Assembly: GCA_023664705.1 (NCBI GenBank)
Contig: JAMPFE010000002.1
Span: 90,206 to 154,205 of the forward strand
Direction of reading: 5' to 3'
DNA: 64,000 nucleotides
From: Lachnospiraceae bacterium
Lineage (GTDB): Bacteria; Bacillota; Clostridia; Oscillospirales; Ruminococcaceae
Position numbers and translations under genes: made by a program. Each line of letters opens with the position of its first letter. The first letter of the stretch is position 1. The notes under the pieces are model-generated. The model saw nothing but the letters and a program-made list of their open reading frames with translations, searched no databases and was not told where the DNA came from. This document shows, piece by piece, positions 31,540 to 40,523 of the stretch.

Positions 31540-32691
31540 TTACAGCCCTCTGTGCTCGCGGAGAAGCGCCTTTATCTTCTCGTGCGGGTCGATAACGTTG
31601 CTTATGGAGGTGTCGTGATTGATGCAGGCGATGAAGTACGCGATGTACTTGGAAACGTCGACCTCCTTGTACCACGGGCGCTTGAGCAGCTCGGGCGTGC
31701 GGTAGGTGAGGTTGGTGCTGAACACAGCGTCTATCATGCCCTCGTCGTATGCCTTGTCGAACGCCTCGAGACCGTTCGTGAAAATGCCGTAGGTCGCATA
31801 CGCGAAGAAGCGCTTAGCCTCGCGCTTTTTAAGCTCCCTTGCGATATCGAGCATGGATTCGCCCGAGGAGATGATGTCGTCGGCAACGAACACGGTCTTG
31901 CCCTTGACGTCCGTGCCGAGGTATTCGTGCGCGACTATCGGGTTTCTGCCGTTGACTATCGTTGCGTAATCGCGGCGCTTGTAGAACATTCCCATTTCCA
32001 CCTCGAGAACGGACGCGTAGAACATATTCCTCGCGAGCGCGCCCTCGTCGGGGCTTATCACCATAAAGTGATCCTTGTCGATAACGAGGTCGGGGAACGC
32101 CCCGAACATCGATTTCAGCACCTGATAGGACGGGATAACGTTGTCGAAGCCCATAAGCGGGATAGCGTTGCAGACGCGCGGGTCGTGAGCGTCGACCGTG
32201 ATAACGTTCTGAACGCCCATATCGCGCAGCTCCTGCAGCATAAACGCGCAATCGAGCGACTCGCGGTAGGAGCGACGGTGCTGTCTGCCGCCGTAGAGCA
32301 GCGGCATGATAACGTTGATGCGGTGGGGCTTGCCGCTCGCCGCCTGTATAATGCGCTTTAAATCGGCGTAGTGGTCGTCGGGAGACATATGGTTTTCCTT
32401 GTCAAAAAACTTGTAGGAGCAGCTGTAATTGCCCACGTCAATGAGGATAAAAAGGTCTTTTCCGCGGACGGTGCTCTTGATGAGCCCCTTTGCGTCGCCC
32501 GAGGCGAAGCGCGGGCACTCGTTTTCTATCAGGAACTCCTCGTGGGGTCTGCCGTTTCTGTCAGCCCAGCGGATAAGATAGTTGTTTATCCGCGCGGCAA
32601 GCTCCTCCGTGCCGCGCATCGCTATCAAGCCTATGGGAGCGACCTCGTTATACTCCCTGTACAAAACTTCCGTATTCTTTACAGTTGCCAT
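31540..32691 (-). CDS. prs: Ribose-phosphate pyrophosphokinase (divergent clostridial type)
   Basis: 383 residues, longer than the usual 310-320. It contains two phosphoribosyltransferase-like halves with NVIMPLLYGGRQHRRSYRES (a variant of the ATP/ribose-5-phosphate loop), ITVDAHDPRVCNAIP, and a C-terminal PRPP loop VFVADDIISSGESMLD. Canonical enzymes have DDMIDTGGT there, so this belongs to a divergent group common in Clostridia. It makes PRPP from ribose-5-phosphate and ATP for nucleotide, His and Trp synthesis. Start chosen at the ATG after a short T-rich gap. Confidence 0.88.
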   Translation of the reverse strand: MATVKNTEVLYREYNEVAPIGLIAMRGTEELAARINNYLIRWADRNGRPHEEFLIENECPRFASGDAKGLIKSTVRGKDLFILIDVGNYSCSYKFFDKENHMSPDDHYADLKRIIQAASGKPHRINVIMPLLYGGRQHRRSYRESLDCAFMLQELRDMGVQNVITVDAHDPRVCNAIPLMGFDNVIPSYQVLKSMFGAFPDLVIDKDHFMVISPDEGALARNMFYASVLEVEMGMFYKRRDYATIVNGRNPIVAHEYLGTDVKGKTVFVADDIISSGESMLDIARELKKREAKRFFAYATYGIFTNGLEAFDKAYDEGMIDAVFSTNLTYRTPELLKRPWYKEVDVSKYIAYFIACINHDTSISNVIDPHEKIKALLREHRGL

Positions 32692-32722
32692 TATAATGTC
32701 CTCTCATTTTCACATAATTACA

Positions 32723-33493
32723 TTATTGCATTTTTTCAAGCTCCGCGACAGCCGCGTAGTGCCTGACCTCGAACCTTTCGGGAGCGAGCCCGTTCAGCAT
32801 TGCCGTATGCTCGCGCTCCCATTGTTCGATCTCGCTTTCGGAAAGCGACGCGCCCACTCCCCTGCAAGCCTTCATTCTGCCGTTCCAGCTCTCGCGCGTA
32901 AACGGCACGTCAAGCCGATACTCCTCGTGATAGGCGAGCTTGAAGCTGCCGAAATAGCAGTCGGGGATATTTATCGGGTGCACGGTCTCCCCCGCGCCGC
33001 TCCATTCGGGGCTGTATTTCAGCACAAGGCGCTCGCTCTCCGCCGCTATCCCGTCCTCGAACGGCAGCCACTCCATTACGAGCACGACAAATCTGCCGTT
33101 CGGCTTCAACATTCGGGCAAGGTTCGGCGCAGCGCGCCCGTGGTCGAAGTACCAAAAGCACTGACAGGCGGTTATCACGTCGAACGCGCTGTCGGGGAAA
33201 TCAAGCTCCTCGGCGGGCATTGCGTAATAGTCGATATCCATGCCCTCGGAGAGCCGTTTTGCCTGCGCTATCTGATTTTCGGAAACGTCCGTGCCCGTCC
33301 ATTTCGCGCCGTATCGGTACATATTTCTCGGGAGAACGCCCGTTCCCGTGCCGATGTCGAGAACGCGCTGACCGCTTACGCACAAGCCCCGCGAGACTAT
33401 CTTCTCATAGAACTCGCGCGGATAGATGTCGCGGAATTTCGCGTAGTCCTCGGACGTTCTGCCCCAGTCAAAGGGTTTTCCGTTGTCAATCAT
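32723..33493 (-). CDS. Class I SAM-dependent methyltransferase
   Basis: 256 residues. Motif I is VLDIGTGTGVLPRNM at about 45-60, followed by WTGTDVSENQIAQAKRLSEG, a motif with AFDVITACQCFWYFD (motif II/IV) and LKPNGRFVVLVMEW (motif III-like). The fold is the UbiE/Methyltransf_11 class acting on small molecules. The substrate is unknown. It lies 29 bp upstream of prs in the same direction but is unlikely to be functionally related. Confidence 0.88.
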   Translation of the reverse strand: MIDNGKPFDWGRTSEDYAKFRDIYPREFYEKIVSRGLCVSGQRVLDIGTGTGVLPRNMYRYGAKWTGTDVSENQIAQAKRLSEGMDIDYYAMPAEELDFPDSAFDVITACQCFWYFDHGRAAPNLARMLKPNGRFVVLVMEWLPFEDGIAAESERLVLKYSPEWSGAGETVHPINIPDCYFGSFKLAYHEEYRLDVPFTRESWNGRMKACRGVGASLSESEIEQWEREHTAMLNGLAPERFEVRHYAAVAELEKMQ

Positions 33494-33520
33494 AAGCCCT
33501 CCCGAATGACGACCCGTATT

Positions 33521-33829
33521 TTAGCTGTCGTCGTATTCCGTGTTCAGCAGCGCGATTTTTTTGGAGTAATAATCCTCCTGCGAAATGCCGCCGCCCGAGA
33601 ATATCGCTTCCAGCTTTTCGAGCTCCTTGGCTTTTGCCTTCTCGAACACCGATATGCAGATAAGCCCTCTTATCGAGCGCCGCCCGAAAATCGCGCCTAT
33701 CGCCGCGAGAATGACCGCAGGCGTGACAAGGGCGGTGTTCATAGTGGCGAAAAATCCCAGAGTGAACGCGGCGACCTCCAGAACGACGCCCGCGATAACG
33801 CCCGCGGTGCAGCGCTGTTTAAAGCTCAT
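33521..33829 (-). CDS. Small membrane protein with SHOCT-like C-terminus
   Basis: 102 residues. Two membrane helices (AGVIAGVVLEVAAFTLGFFA and ALVTPAVILAAIGAIFG) are followed by a helix (VFEKAKAKELEKLEAIF) and the SHOCT-like end GGGISQEDYYSKKIALL. SHOCT ends occur on many small membrane proteins of unknown role. It sits 12 bp after glyA and 27 bp before the methyltransferase gene. Confidence 0.7.
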   Translation of the reverse strand: MSFKQRCTAGVIAGVVLEVAAFTLGFFATMNTALVTPAVILAAIGAIFGRRSIRGLICISVFEKAKAKELEKLEAIFSGGGISQEDYYSKKIALLNTEYDDS

Positions 33830-33841
33830 TTGCGCTCCTCC

Positions 33842-35095
33842 TTATTCGTAGAGCGGATACTTCTTCGTAAGCTCCGTGACCATGCCGCGAACCTTGTCCG
33901 CGCTGTTCTCGAAGTCCTTGGCGGTAAGGTAAATGCACTCGCCGATTATCTTCATATCGTCCTCCTTCAGACCGCGCGTCGTTACCGCGGGAGTGCCGAT
34001 GCGCACGCCGCTCGTGAACGCGGGCTTCTGCGGGTCGTTGGGGATAGCGTTCTTGTTGACCGTGATATAAACCTCGTCGAGGTGAGTTTCAAGCTCCTTG
34101 CCCGTGATGCCGAACGGACGGAGGTCGACGAGCATAAGGTGGTTGTCCGTGCCGCCCGAAACGAGGTCGAAGCCCTTTTCGAGCAGGGTGTCCGCGAGGA
34201 CCTTGGCGTTCTTCACTATCTGCTCGCCGTATGCCTTGAACTCGGGCTTCAGCGCTTCACCGAAGCAAACCGCCTTAGCCGCGATAACGTGCATGAGAGG
34301 ACCTCCCTGCGTTCCCGGGAAGATAGCGGAGTTTATTTTCTTGGCAAGGTACTCGTTGTTGGTGAGGATAAGTCCGCCGCGCGGTCCGCGGAGCGTTTTG
34401 TGAGTTGTCGTGGTAACGATGTCCGCGTAAGGCACGGGGCTCTGGTGCTGACCCGACGCCACCAGACCCGCGATATGCGCCATATCCACCATAAGATACG
34501 CGCCTACGGCTCTCGCGATAGCGGAGAGCTTGACGAAATCGATAGCTCTCGGGTAAGCCGACGCGCCCGCGACGATAAGCTTGGGCTTGCACTTGTTAGC
34601 CTGCTTGTACAGCTCCTCGTAGTCGATAAAGCCGTCGTCGTCAGTGCCGTAGGGAACGAAATTGTATATCTTGCCCGAGATATTTACAGGAGAGCCGTGC
34701 GTGAGATGTCCGCCGTGAGCGAGGCTCATGCCCATTACGGTGTCGCCGGGCTGCAGCAAAGCCACGTAAACCGCGGTGTTCGCCTGCGCGCCCGAGTGCG
34801 CCTGAACGTTCGCGAACTGCGCCCCGAACAGCTTTTTAGCGCGCTCTATCGCGATATTCTCCACGATGTCGACGTTCTCGCAGCCGCCGTAGTAGCGCTT
34901 TCCCGGGTAGCCCTCGGCGTACTTGTTCGTCAGCACGCTGCCCATTGCCGCCATGACCGCGGGAGAAACGATATTCTCGCTCGCGATGAGCTCCAGATTG
35001 CGCTTCTGCCGCGCGAGCTCCAAGCTCATCGCGTCCGCGACCTCTTTGTCGGTATTGCCCAAAAATCCGATAGTATCCACCAAATCGTTATACAT
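33842..35095 (-). CDS. glyA: Serine hydroxymethyltransferase
   Basis: 417 residues, usual length. It has ELIASENIVSPAVMAAMGS near the N-terminus, HGGHLTHGSPVN, and the PLP lysine in VTTTTHKTLRGPRGG. It interconverts serine and glycine and charges tetrahydrofolate with one-carbon units, in the cytosol as a PLP enzyme. AAGGAG precedes the ATG. It is the first gene of a minus-strand unit with its own promoter at 35133-35161. Confidence 0.98.
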   Translation of the reverse strand: MYNDLVDTIGFLGNTDKEVADAMSLELARQKRNLELIASENIVSPAVMAAMGSVLTNKYAEGYPGKRYYGGCENVDIVENIAIERAKKLFGAQFANVQAHSGAQANTAVYVALLQPGDTVMGMSLAHGGHLTHGSPVNISGKIYNFVPYGTDDDGFIDYEELYKQANKCKPKLIVAGASAYPRAIDFVKLSAIARAVGAYLMVDMAHIAGLVASGQHQSPVPYADIVTTTTHKTLRGPRGGLILTNNEYLAKKINSAIFPGTQGGPLMHVIAAKAVCFGEALKPEFKAYGEQIVKNAKVLADTLLEKGFDLVSGGTDNHLMLVDLRPFGITGKELETHLDEVYITVNKNAIPNDPQKPAFTSGVRIGTPAVTTRGLKEDDMKIIGECIYLTAKDFENSADKVRGMVTELTKKYPLYE

Positions 35096-35132
35096 AATTA
35101 TCTCCTTTCAAGATATAGTGTCACTTAATATA

Positions 35133-35161
35133 AGTATACCGCAAAATACGCTTTTTTTCAA
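35133..35161 (-). promoter_or_regulatory. Promoter of glyA
   Basis: Minus strand TTGAAA (35161-35156), 17-bp spacer, TATACT (35138-35133). No glycine or other riboswitch motif is seen in the short leader. Confidence 0.65.
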
Positions 35162-35244
35162 GCACTTTTTTAAATTAAATATTTTGTACATTATCTTTCC
35201 CGAAAAGGGGAGATTTTTGTATAAAATAACAATTTTTTAAAAAA

Positions 35245-35275
35245 ATCGGTGCCGAGCTTTTCGCTCAACACCGAT
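35245..35275 (-). terminator. Terminator of the leu operon
   Basis: ATCGGTG-CGAGC / GCTC-CACCGAT hairpin with a T-run on the minus strand, 19 bp after the leuB stop. Confidence 0.85.
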
Positions 35276-35293
35276 TTCTTTTATGCAAAACAA

Positions 35294-36376
35294 TCAAATA
35301 AACTCCGCGATTTTCGTGCCCATTTCCGAGCAAGAGACCAAGGTCATGCCCTCGCTCATGATGTCGCCCGTGCGGAAGCCCGCCTCGAGAACGCCGTTTA
35401 CGGCGCTCTCCACCGCGTCCGCCTCCTTGTCGAGCTTGAACGAATAGCGCAGCATCATCGCCGCCGAGAGGACAGTCGCAATGGGGTTCGCCTTATTCTG
35501 CCCCGCGATGTCGGGCGCGGAGCCGCCGCTCGGCTCGTACAGTCCGAAGCTCGTCTCGTTCATGCTCGCGCTCGCGAGCATCCCGATAGAGCCCGTTATC
35601 ATCGAAGCCTCGTCCGACAGAATGTCGCCGAACATATTCTCCGTCACCATAACGTCGAACTGCGCGGGGTCTTTAACGAGCTGCATGGCGCTGTTGTCGA
35701 CCAGCATATGCTCGAGCTTTACCTCGGGGTAATCCTTGGCAACGTCCTCGACCACCCTGCGCCACAATCTGGAGCTGTCGAGAACGTTCGCCTTGTCGAC
35801 GCTCGTCACCTTTTTGCGGCGCTGCATAGCCACCTCGAACGCCTTTTTAGCGATACGGCGTATCTCGGGCTCGCTGTATTCGAGAGTATCCACCGCGACC
35901 GTAACGCCGTCACGCTCCTCGGTGAAGCGTTTGCCGAAGTACAGACCGCCCGTGAGCTCGCGCATTATCAGCATATCAAAGCCCTTGGCGCTTATCTCCT
36001 TTTTCAGCGGGCAAGCGTCCGCGAGCTGCCCGAAAAGCAGACACGGGCGCAGGTTCGCGAACAATCCCAGCGCCTTGCGCAGCCCCAGCAGACCCGCCTC
36101 GGGGCGGAGGTTCGCGGGGAGCTTGTACCACGGCGAGGTGGTCGTGTCGCCGCCTATGCTGCCCATAAGCACCGCGTCGGACGCCTTGCAGCGCGCGATA
36201 GTCTCCTCCGTGAGCGGCACGCCGTTCGCGTCTATCGAGCAGCCGCCCATAAGGAGCTGCTCGTAATTGAATTTGTGACCGTATTTTTCGGCGACCTTAT
36301 CAAGCACCTTCATTGCCTCGGTGACAATTTCGGGACCTATACCGTCGCCCTTGATGACCGCGATATTCTTTTCCAT
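35294..36376 (-). CDS. leuB: 3-isopropylmalate dehydrogenase
   Basis: 360 residues. N-terminal IAVIKGDGIGPEIVTEAMKV, the catalytic region RELTGGLYFG, the metal-binding SDEASMITGSIGMLASAS and the NAD-binding EPSGGSAPDIAGQNKANPIA are all present. It catalyses the NAD-dependent oxidative decarboxylation in leucine synthesis. It is the last gene of the leuC-leuD-GNAT-kptA-leuB unit, 15 bp after kptA. leuA is not in the window. Confidence 0.98.
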   Translation of the reverse strand: MEKNIAVIKGDGIGPEIVTEAMKVLDKVAEKYGHKFNYEQLLMGGCSIDANGVPLTEETIARCKASDAVLMGSIGGDTTTSPWYKLPANLRPEAGLLGLRKALGLFANLRPCLLFGQLADACPLKKEISAKGFDMLIMRELTGGLYFGKRFTEERDGVTVAVDTLEYSEPEIRRIAKKAFEVAMQRRKKVTSVDKANVLDSSRLWRRVVEDVAKDYPEVKLEHMLVDNSAMQLVKDPAQFDVMVTENMFGDILSDEASMITGSIGMLASASMNETSFGLYEPSGGSAPDIAGQNKANPIATVLSAAMMLRYSFKLDKEADAVESAVNGVLEAGFRTGDIMSEGMTLVSCSEMGTKIAEFI

Positions 36377-36391
36377 AACCGTTTCCTTTCG

Positions 36392-36934
36392 TTATCGCTC
36401 CTCCAGAAATTCGGGAGGAACGCTTTTCGTAAGCCATACTCCGTTCTCGGAGATGTAGAATTTATACCCTTGTCTGTACATCTTCCCCGAATGAACGAAG
36501 AAGATATGCGGCTTTCCGTGCCGCGAACCGACCTTTACGGCAGTCTCCCTGTCCTTTGACAGGTGAACGTAAAGCCGCGACATCGGTTTCAAGCCCTCCG
36601 CGCGGATAGCGGCGGCAAAGCGTTCGCCCGTGCCGTGGAAGAGCTGCTCGGGCGGCTCCGCCTCTTTCAGCTCAACGTCAACATTTACCGAATGACCTTG
36701 ATTGGCGCGGATAAGCGTTTTATCCTCGTTGAAGCTGTACCTCTGCTTGTTGTCGGTTCTTACAATTTCTTCCAGCGTTTCCATATCCAGCGCATAGTCC
36801 TTGGTCTTGTTTATCCCGCCGATAAGCTCCTCAACGTCCGCCCAGCCGTGTTCGTCAAGCGAAATGCCGATAGTCTCGGGCTTATGCCGCAGGATAAGGC
36901 TGATGAAAATGCTTGTTTTCTTCAAATCTTTCAT
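36392..36934 (-). CDS. kptA: RNA 2'-phosphotransferase (Tpt1/KptA)
   Basis: 180 residues, typical length. The N-terminal winged-helix part (KKTSIFISLILRHKPETIGI, DEHGWADVEELI) is followed by the ADP-ribosyltransferase-like part (ANQGHSVNVDVELKEA, LFHGTGERFAAAI, YVHLSKDRETAVKVGSRHG). The conserved R-H-R-R set looks complete. The enzyme moves a 2'-phosphate from RNA to NAD. Bacteria lack the tRNA ligase that makes this substrate, so its role may be in RNA repair or ADP-ribosylation. It is embedded between the GNAT gene and leuB, which is unusual. Confidence 0.93.
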   Translation of the reverse strand: MKDLKKTSIFISLILRHKPETIGISLDEHGWADVEELIGGINKTKDYALDMETLEEIVRTDNKQRYSFNEDKTLIRANQGHSVNVDVELKEAEPPEQLFHGTGERFAAAIRAEGLKPMSRLYVHLSKDRETAVKVGSRHGKPHIFFVHSGKMYRQGYKFYISENGVWLTKSVPPEFLEER

Positions 36935-36936
36935 AG

Positions 36937-37275
36937 TTAAAAATCGATCGTGTAAATTACCCTTGCCGCGTCATTTCGGCTGACGGCGGTTTTCCGCTCG
37001 GTAAAGCCGAATTTCTCATAAAAACGCCTCGCGGCGGTATCGTCCTCGGCGAGCTCCGCGACCGCGTTTTTGCAGCCCCTCGCGCGCATATTCCTCAGCG
37101 TATGCGAGAGGAGCTTTTTGCCCATGCCCTTTCGCCGCCATTCGGGCAGAACGCGGAGCTCTATTGCCGCGCACTCGCCGAAGGGACCGCAGATACGCGC
37201 GGAGCACTCCGCGGCGGTTTCCCCGTCGCACAGCAGCACAAATCCGTCCGCGGCGGCTCTTATGTCTATCCTCAT
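36937..37275 (-). CDS. GNAT family N-acetyltransferase in the leu operon
   Basis: 112 residues from the ATG at 37275, which overlaps the leuD stop (ATGA); a longer frame upstream runs against leuD and is rejected. It has the acetyl-CoA loop RVLPEWRRKGMGKKLLSH and the NAVAELAEDDTAARRFYEKF segment. The N-terminal part of the fold is short. Substrate unknown. It lies 2 bp upstream of kptA, so both ride on the leu transcript. Confidence 0.85.
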   Translation of the reverse strand: MRIDIRAAADGFVLLCDGETAAECSARICGPFGECAAIELRVLPEWRRKGMGKKLLSHTLRNMRARGCKNAVAELAEDDTAARRFYEKFGFTERKTAVSRNDAARVIYTIDF

Positions 37276-37754
37276 TTTTTCAGCGAATTGAGCAAGCCGC
37301 CCTTGTTGATTATCTCCTTGATAAAATCGGGGAACGGCTGCGCCTTGTAGGTCTTGTTTTTGGTGATGTTGGTGATAACGCCCGTATCGAAGTCTATCTC
37401 GACCTCGTTGCCCGCGTCGATATCCTTTGCCGCCTCGTCGCATTCGAGGATAGGCAGACCGATATTTATCGCGTTGCGGTAGAATATCCTCGCGAACGTC
37501 GACGCGATAACGCAGCCTATGCCGCTCGCTTTTATCGCTATCGGCGCGTGCTCGCGGGAGCTGCCGCAGCCGAAATTCATATTCGCGACCATAATGTCGC
37601 CCTCTTTGACGTTCTTGACGAAATCCTTGTCGATGTCCTCCATGCAGTGGGAGGCGAGCTCCTTGTGGTCGGAGGTGTTGAGATAACGCGCGGGGATTAT
37701 TACGTCCGTGTCAACGTTATCGCCGTATTTATGTACTGTTCCGTGTGCTTTCAT
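37272..37754 (-). CDS. leuD: 3-isopropylmalate dehydratase small subunit
   Basis: 160 residues of the short archaeal/clostridial type. It contains YGDNVDTDVIIPARYL and the substrate-specificity loop NFGCGSSREHAPIAI. It forms the LeuCD enzyme that isomerises 2- to 3-isopropylmalate. It begins 6 bp after leuC. Confidence 0.97.
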   Translation of the reverse strand: MKAHGTVHKYGDNVDTDVIIPARYLNTSDHKELASHCMEDIDKDFVKNVKEGDIMVANMNFGCGSSREHAPIAIKASGIGCVIASTFARIFYRNAINIGLPILECDEAAKDIDAGNEVEIDFDTGVITNITKNKTYKAQPFPDFIKEIINKGGLLNSLKK

Positions 37755-37760
37755 AGTTCT

Positions 37761-39020
37761 TTAACCCTCCTGTACGTTGGAAATATAGCCCGTGAGCGCG
37801 CTTGCCGCCGCGATCGCGGGGCTTGCGAGATACACCTCGGAGGTCGTGTCGCCCATTCTGCCGACAAAGTTTCTGTTGGTCGTGGAAACGGCTCTCTCAT
37901 GCGGCGCGAGTATGCCCATATGCCCTCCGAGACACGGCCCGCAGGTCGGCGCGGAAACCACCATTCCCGCCTCGACAAATATCTCCAGCAAGCCGTTTTT
38001 CAGCGCGTCGAGATAAATCTGCTGTGTCGCGGGGATAACGATAGCGCGGACGCCCTTGGCGACCTTCTTGCCCTTGACAACGGCAGCGGCGGTCTCGAGG
38101 TCGCTGTAGCGCCCGTTCGTGCAGGAGCCTATGACCACTTGGTCTATCTTTATCTCGCCTACCTCGTCGATAGTCTTTGTGTTCTCGGGAAGATGCGGGA
38201 AAGCCACCGTAGACTTTACCGCCGACAGGTCGATGTCGATAACGCGGTTGTAATGCGCGTCGGGATCAGCCTTGAACGTCTCGAACGCGCGGTCGGTTCT
38301 GCCCTTGACGTAGTCGAGCGTTACCTCGTCAACCTCGAAAATGCCGTTCTTCGCGCCCGCCTCGATAGCCATATTCGCCATGCAGAGCCTGTCGTCCATG
38401 GAGAGGCTCTTCAAGCCCTCGCCCGTGAACTCCATAGACTGATACAGAGCGCCGTCAACGCCTATCATTCCGATAATGTGGAGAATTACGTCCTTACCGC
38501 TCACCCACTTGTTCAGCTTTCCCGTGAGGTTGAACTTGATAGCCCCGGGAACCTTGAACCACGCCTCTCCCGTAGCCATTCCCGCCGCCATATCTGTGGA
38601 GCCCACGCCCGTCGAGAACGCTCCCAGAGCGCCGTAAGTGCAGGTGTGCGAGTCCGCGCCGATAACGCAGTCGCTCGGCACAACCAAGCCCTTTTCGGGC
38701 AAGAGCGCGTGCTCGATGCCGACGTTGCCGACGTCGTAAAAATTCACAATATCGTACTTATCCGCAAAATTGCGGCACTGCTGGCACTGTATAGCCGCCT
38801 TGATGTCCTTGTTCGGCGTGAAGTGATCCATTACAAGCGAAATCTTGCTCTTGTCGAACACGCCCGTAAAACCGTTTTTGTTGAACTCGTTGATAGCGAC
38901 GGGGCTTGTGATATCGTTTCCGAGGACCATATCCAGCTTCGCCCTGATAAGCTGTCCCTCGGTCACGCTTTCCAGCCCCGCGTGCTTCGCGAGAATTTTC
39001 TGCGTCATAGTCATTCCCAT
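37761..39020 (-). CDS. leuC: 3-isopropylmalate dehydratase large subunit
   Basis: 419 residues from the ATG at 39020, which has GGAGG 8 bp upstream; an ATG 15 bp earlier overlaps that site. It is aconitase-like, with the iron-sulphur ligands in VIGSCTNGR and APTCGPCLGGHMG, and HTCTYGALGAFSTGVGSTD. First gene of the leu unit. The 70-bp gap to gatB contains a promoter but no room for a T-box leader. Confidence 0.97.
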   Translation of the reverse strand: MGMTMTQKILAKHAGLESVTEGQLIRAKLDMVLGNDITSPVAINEFNKNGFTGVFDKSKISLVMDHFTPNKDIKAAIQCQQCRNFADKYDIVNFYDVGNVGIEHALLPEKGLVVPSDCVIGADSHTCTYGALGAFSTGVGSTDMAAGMATGEAWFKVPGAIKFNLTGKLNKWVSGKDVILHIIGMIGVDGALYQSMEFTGEGLKSLSMDDRLCMANMAIEAGAKNGIFEVDEVTLDYVKGRTDRAFETFKADPDAHYNRVIDIDLSAVKSTVAFPHLPENTKTIDEVGEIKIDQVVIGSCTNGRYSDLETAAAVVKGKKVAKGVRAIVIPATQQIYLDALKNGLLEIFVEAGMVVSAPTCGPCLGGHMGILAPHERAVSTTNRNFVGRMGDTTSEVYLASPAIAAASALTGYISNVQEG

Positions 39021-39052
39021 AAACGTTCCCTCCAAATATAAAATACACTTTT

Positions 39053-39081
39053 ATTATAGCACTTTTTCGCCGCCGTGTAAA
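39053..39081 (-). promoter_or_regulatory. Promoter of the leu operon
   Basis: Minus strand TTTACA (39081-39076), 17-bp spacer, TATAAT (39058-39053), 33 bp before leuC. Confidence 0.7.
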
Positions 39082-39089
39082 GAGCTTTT

Positions 39090-40523
39090 TTACTGCTCCA
39101 GATATTTCAGAACAAGCTCCTTGCACTTCGCGGGGTTCGCCTGCCCCTTGGAAGCTTTCATGCACTGCCCGACAATAAAGCCGAGCGCGTTTGTCTTGCC
39201 GCCGCGGTAGTCCTCGACCGACTTTTGGTTTGCCGCGAGAACGTCGTTTACTATCTTCTCGATAGCGCTGTCGTCGGATATCTGCGCCAAGCCCTTTTCC
39301 TCGATGACCTTGTTTATGTCGGCGTTGTTTTGAATTATTTCCTCAAAGATGATCTTGCCCGAATTGTTGGATATTTTGCCGCTTTCGATGAGCTTGATTA
39401 TCTCCACTAACTTTTCCGCGGTGAGGTTGCTTTCGGCGATGTCCTTGCCCGTGTCGTTCATATACTTGGAAACGTCCGCGAGCACCCAGTTAGACACGCT
39501 CTTCGCGGTGCAGCCGCCCAAGGCTATGCACTCGTCGAACAGACGGCAGCGCGGCAGGTTCTCGGCGATGAGCTCCGCGTCGACCTGCGGAAGTCCAAGC
39601 TCCTTGACGTAGCGCTTTATCTTCGCGTTCGGCAGCTCGGGCAGCGAGCTTTTCAGCTCCTCTACCTTTTCCATAGGCACGTAGATAGTCGTGAGATCGG
39701 GCTCGGGGAAATAACGGTAATCCTGAGCGTCCTCCTTGGAGCGCAGCAGGATATTCACGCCCTTCTGGTCGTCCCAACGGCGCGTTTCTTGGAAAATCTC
39801 CTCGCCGCGCTCGAGAGCCTCTATCTGGCGGTTAGCCTCGTAGTCGATAGCTCTCATCGCGCCCGAAAACGAGTTCACGTTCTTCATCTCCACGCGCTTT
39901 CCGAACTCTTTTGCTCCCTTGGGACGCACGGAAACGTTCACGTCGCAGCGTATCGAGCCCTCCTGCATTTTGCAGTCGGAGATGTCGATGTACTGCAGAA
40001 TAGACTTCAGCGTGTCCAAATAAGCCTTAGCCTCGGCGCTGGAGCGCATATCGGGCTCGGAAACTATCTCGATAAGCGGCACTCCGCAGCGGTTGAAGTC
40101 GACGAGCGACCCTTGGAACGCCTCATTGTGGAGCATTTTGCCCGCGTCCTCCTCGATGTGTATGCGCGTGATGCCGATTCGCTTTTCCTCGCCGTTCATC
40201 ATGATGTCGACGTAGCCGTGCTCGCACAGCGGGATATCCGCCTGCGATATCTGATAAGCCTTCGGCAGGTCGGGGTAAAAGTAGTTCTTCCTGTCCTGCT
40301 TGCAGACGTTGTTTATGGTGCAGTTGGTCGCGTGCCCCATTTTCACCGCGTACTCGACGACCTTTTCGTTCAGCGTCGGGAGCGTTCCGGGCATACCCGT
40401 GCAGATCGGGCATATCTGGGTGTTGACCTCCAGTCCGAACGCGTTTTTGCAGCTGCAGTATATCTTGGTCTTGGTGTTCAGCTCCGCGTGGACCTCAAGA
40501 CCGACAATCGTTTCATATTCCAT
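39090..40523 (-). CDS. gatB: Asp-tRNA(Asn)/Glu-tRNA(Gln) amidotransferase subunit B
   Basis: 477 residues. N-terminal YETIVGLEVHAELNTKTKIY, the zinc-binding CSC/CPIC pairs, and KQDRKNYFYPDLPKAYQISQ are present, with the C-terminal YqeY-like tail (KTNALGFIVGQCMKASKGQA). It holds the mischarged tRNA and phosphorylates it before amidation. Its start overlaps the end of a GNAT gene by 11 bp. Confidence 0.98.
   Translation of the reverse strand: MEYETIVGLEVHAELNTKTKIYCSCKNAFGLEVNTQICPICTGMPGTLPTLNEKVVEYAVKMGHATNCTINNVCKQDRKNYFYPDLPKAYQISQADIPLCEHGYVDIMMNGEEKRIGITRIHIEEDAGKMLHNEAFQGSLVDFNRCGVPLIEIVSEPDMRSSAEAKAYLDTLKSILQYIDISDCKMQEGSIRCDVNVSVRPKGAKEFGKRVEMKNVNSFSGAMRAIDYEANRQIEALERGEEIFQETRRWDDQKGVNILLRSKEDAQDYRYFPEPDLTTIYVPMEKVEELKSSLPELPNAKIKRYVKELGLPQVDAELIAENLPRCRLFDECIALGGCTAKSVSNWVLADVSKYMNDTGKDIAESNLTAEKLVEIIKLIESGKISNNSGKIIFEEIIQNNADINKVIEEKGLAQISDDSAIEKIVNDVLAANQKSVEDYRGGKTNALGFIVGQCMKASKGQANPAKCKELVLKYLEQ

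Noticed and set aside
32582..35128. 848-codon plus-strand open frame spanning three minus-strand genes
   Set aside because: It crosses prs, methyltransferase and glyA intergenic regions without interruption, but its composition is that of reversed coding sequence and it matches no family.
35096..35132. Riboswitch before glyA
   Set aside because: Only about 35 nt lie between the promoter and the start codon, too short for a glycine or other riboswitch.
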